Source: Protopterus annectens (lineage: Eukaryota; Chordata; Ceratodontiformes; Protopteridae). Taken from it: a stretch of DNA of 64,000 nt. The stretch's first letter is position 1, and each line of letters starts with the position of its first letter. The notes under the pieces are model-generated. The model saw only the letters and a list, made by a program, of their open reading frames with translations. It had not been told where the DNA came from and did not search any database. Position numbers and translations under genes: made by a program. Location of the stretch: assembly GCF_019279795.1 (NCBI RefSeq), contig NC_056745.1:1486723134-1486787133 (forward strand), in the 5' to 3' direction. Positions 62,447-64,000 of this stretch are shown here, piece after piece.

Positions 62447-62468
62447 TATGTGTATGTGTATGTGTATA

Positions 62469-62501
<33 letters not shown>

Positions 62502-62522
62502 ATGTGTATGTGTATGTGTATG
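62447..62522. repeat. (TATGTG)n microsatellite
   Basis: Hexamer GTATGT/TGTATA repeats of about 12 units. Confidence 0.95.
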
Positions 62523-62572
62523 CGCAAGTGTTCGTGCTTATTTGCAAAAGCCTTCACTGGTATGTGTTAATA

Positions 62573-63500
62573 TGACAGATGGATTTTGAAAACCCTTACC
62601 ACTTGTATTTGATGAGAATATTGCAGAGTATTGGAGAATATTTGAACAAGAGTATGGTATTTTATACAAGCAGCTTGTTCAGATAAAGATACATGCACCA
62701 GGGCATTCATTTTGCTAAACCTAGTTGGGTCAGAGGCCATAGAAAGAGAGCATTAATTTCTGTATGCACTGGCAATATATGAGGCAGAAGGTAAAATGGT
62801 CATATTGTTGTACAGTCTGAATCAAGGGAAGGCCCTAAGAGTTTGCAGCACAAGTTTAGAGAAACGTGTAAGCCCCAGACAAATATTACATTAGAAAGGC
62901 ATTTGTTTTACATGAAAGATCAGAAACCAGGAAAAATGTTTGCAGCTTACATAACTGACCTGAGAAACAAAGCCAGAATGCGTCAGTTTGGTGACTTAAT
63001 AGATTAGTTAATAAAGTACAGGCTCATTGTGTGGTATTAATACTGCTGCTGTGAGAAATATTTTGCTTTGTGACAGTGATTTAACATTGAGTAAAGCCAT
63101 TAAGATCTGTCAGATCCATGATGTGACAGAAAAACACACAAGCATGCTTGTAAGTGATAAGAGCATGGTTTCAGCAGGCTGCAGAGCAAATGTAGATAGC
63201 ATGCAACACATGGCAAACAGAAGTAGGCCTAAGGACATGCCAGCCAAGGCCCATACTGGCTCACCAGGGAAACCACGTATCTTTCCAGCAAGTTCTAAGA
63301 CTAGTTCAGTTAAAGGAGCACGTTCCTCAGTGCAGTACAAATGTGATTCAGGAAAACCCAAGTCTAGCTTTATTGTTAACTGTCACAATTGTGGTACAAA
63401 TCATGAGTCTAAAAAAGAGAAATGCTTAGCATTTGGTCAGCAATGTCACAAGTGTAAAAAAATGTAACCATTTTCAAAAGTTTTGCAAGTCAAGTAAACA
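62573..63500 (+). pseudogene. Gypsy-type gag pseudogene
   Basis: The capsid-like part includes LVFDENIAEYWRIFEQEYGI (about 62607-62666), KQTNIT-type LERHLFYMKDQKPGKMFAAY and ITDLRNKARMRQFGDLID (62890-63004). The open stretch 63027-63467 reads MCGINTAAVRNILLCDSDLT and SKAIKICQIHDVTEKH. The nucleocapsid has a non-canonical CHNCGTNHESKKEKC and a CCHC knuckle beginning CHKCKKM, which a one-base shift at about 63466 separates from its His and last Cys. Early stops show the gag is dead. Order and motifs fit vertebrate Gypsy elements. Confidence 0.8.
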
Positions 63501-63569
63501 ATACAAAGAGCTGCAACAGTCAGCTTTCTGTGTAGATGGTGTATCAGTAGTTGGTGAAGAGTCGATGCA

Positions 63570-64000
63570 GTGAACTTATTAACAAGAAGTGAAGCATTTT
63601 GTATTGTCCGGATTAATAGGAAATCCACAGAGCTCAATGTAGACACTGGTTCCAAGTGTACTGCTATATCTGCAGATACATTTGCTAAAGTGAGAACTAA
63701 CAAGCAACTCAATGTGGCCAGTAGTGCAAAACTTGTTATTTATGGAGGTGAAGAAATTCAAACCGAAGGCTCAGTGATGCTTTTATGTTATATGTCCAAG
63801 AACTGTTAAAGCTTGTTATTCTATGTAGTGTGAAGACCAGTAGTCTTTGCTGGGTCTCAAAGATAGTTTGAGAATGAATCTGCTTTCTTTTACCAAAGAA
63901 GCTCATCACATACGTGCGTATCCTAGTTCCAATTTTTCTGAAGCTTTTTTCTCAGAATATGCTGATGTTTCCAATGACAAGTTGGGCAAACTTCCAGTTG
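63570..64000 (+). pseudogene. Gypsy-type pol: aspartic protease and RT lead-in (runs off window)
   Basis: Open frame 63570-63809 reads SEAFCIVRINRKSTELNVDT then GSKCTAISADTFAKV: the DTGS active site of a retroviral-type aspartic protease, followed by KLVIYGGEEI. After a stop, 63830-64000 resembles the region before RT, with FSEYADVSNDKLGKLP just before the window edge. RT, RNase H and integrase would lie beyond 64000. Confidence 0.75.

Larger units (their letters stand above)
61392..62570 (+). other. Gypsy-type element leader with two short tandem repeats
   Basis: Non-coding between primer-binding site and gag. Holds three ~45-bp units (61750-61880, AATAAGGGCAAACAGGGCAC) and a (TATGTG)n run (62447-62522). 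Repeated AAGTGCA/TTTCAxAGTG phrases occur between 61900 and 62400. Minus-strand His-Ile frames here are artefacts. Confidence 0.55.

Overview
The window looks like intergenic DNA from a large, repeat-saturated vertebrate genome. I find no host protein-coding exon, rRNA gene or functional tRNA gene. Almost everything recognisable is a decayed transposable element or a tandem repeat grown inside one. The mix is CR1-like and L2-like LINEs, Tx1-like (L1-clade) LINEs, Penelope-like elements (PLEs) with GIY-YIG endonuclease, a Gypsy-type LTR element, a Harbinger DNA transposon, a possible piggyBac remnant, and tRNA-derived SINEs with a CR1-like tail. With long (AC)n and (AT)n arrays, this suits a lungfish, amphibian or similar large vertebrate genome. 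The species is inference; the repeat content is read directly.

Layout. 1-6.5 kb: partial copy of a dispersed DNA element ('family X') and microsatellites. 6.6-7.8 kb: one PLE nested in another, with a 16-bp target duplication. 7.9-15.9 kb: a tandem tRNA-like repeat family split by a roughly 6.5-kb L2-like LINE whose 5' region is an 18-copy ~104-bp monomer array. 15.9-20.6 kb: PLE fragments on both strands, ending in the best Penelope RT/GIY-YIG remnant and a hammerhead-like motif. 20.6-24.7 kb: Tx1-like and CR1-like LINEs, minus strand. 25.9-26.6 kb: a piggyBac-like scrap and a CR1 tail. 29.3-32.9 kb: Tx1-like LINE, plus strand. 33.4-37.65 kb: family X copy 1, holding SINE and L2 insertions. 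40.0-43.85 kb: a PLE with two pseudo-LTRs but a deleted RT core. 45.5-49.3 kb: Harbinger transposase pseudogene and a divergent Myb-like partner remnant, separated by a minisatellite. 50.5-56.4 kb: two head-to-tail CR1 elements, one with a minisatellite grown from its own endonuclease codons. 55.4-61.1 kb: a long inverted repeat whose arms carry CR1 sequence and whose centre is family X copy 2. 61.1 kb to the end: 5' LTR, primer-binding site, gag and protease of a Gypsy-type element running off the window.

Almost no coding region is intact; stops and frameshifts are common. The information lies in element architecture: nested insertions, paralogous copies that reveal empty sites, tandem arrays inside elements, and a recurring TATA-box-plus-hammerhead layout in the Penelope pseudo-LTRs. 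All similarity statements come from reading the sequence and translations by eye; no alignment or database search was run.
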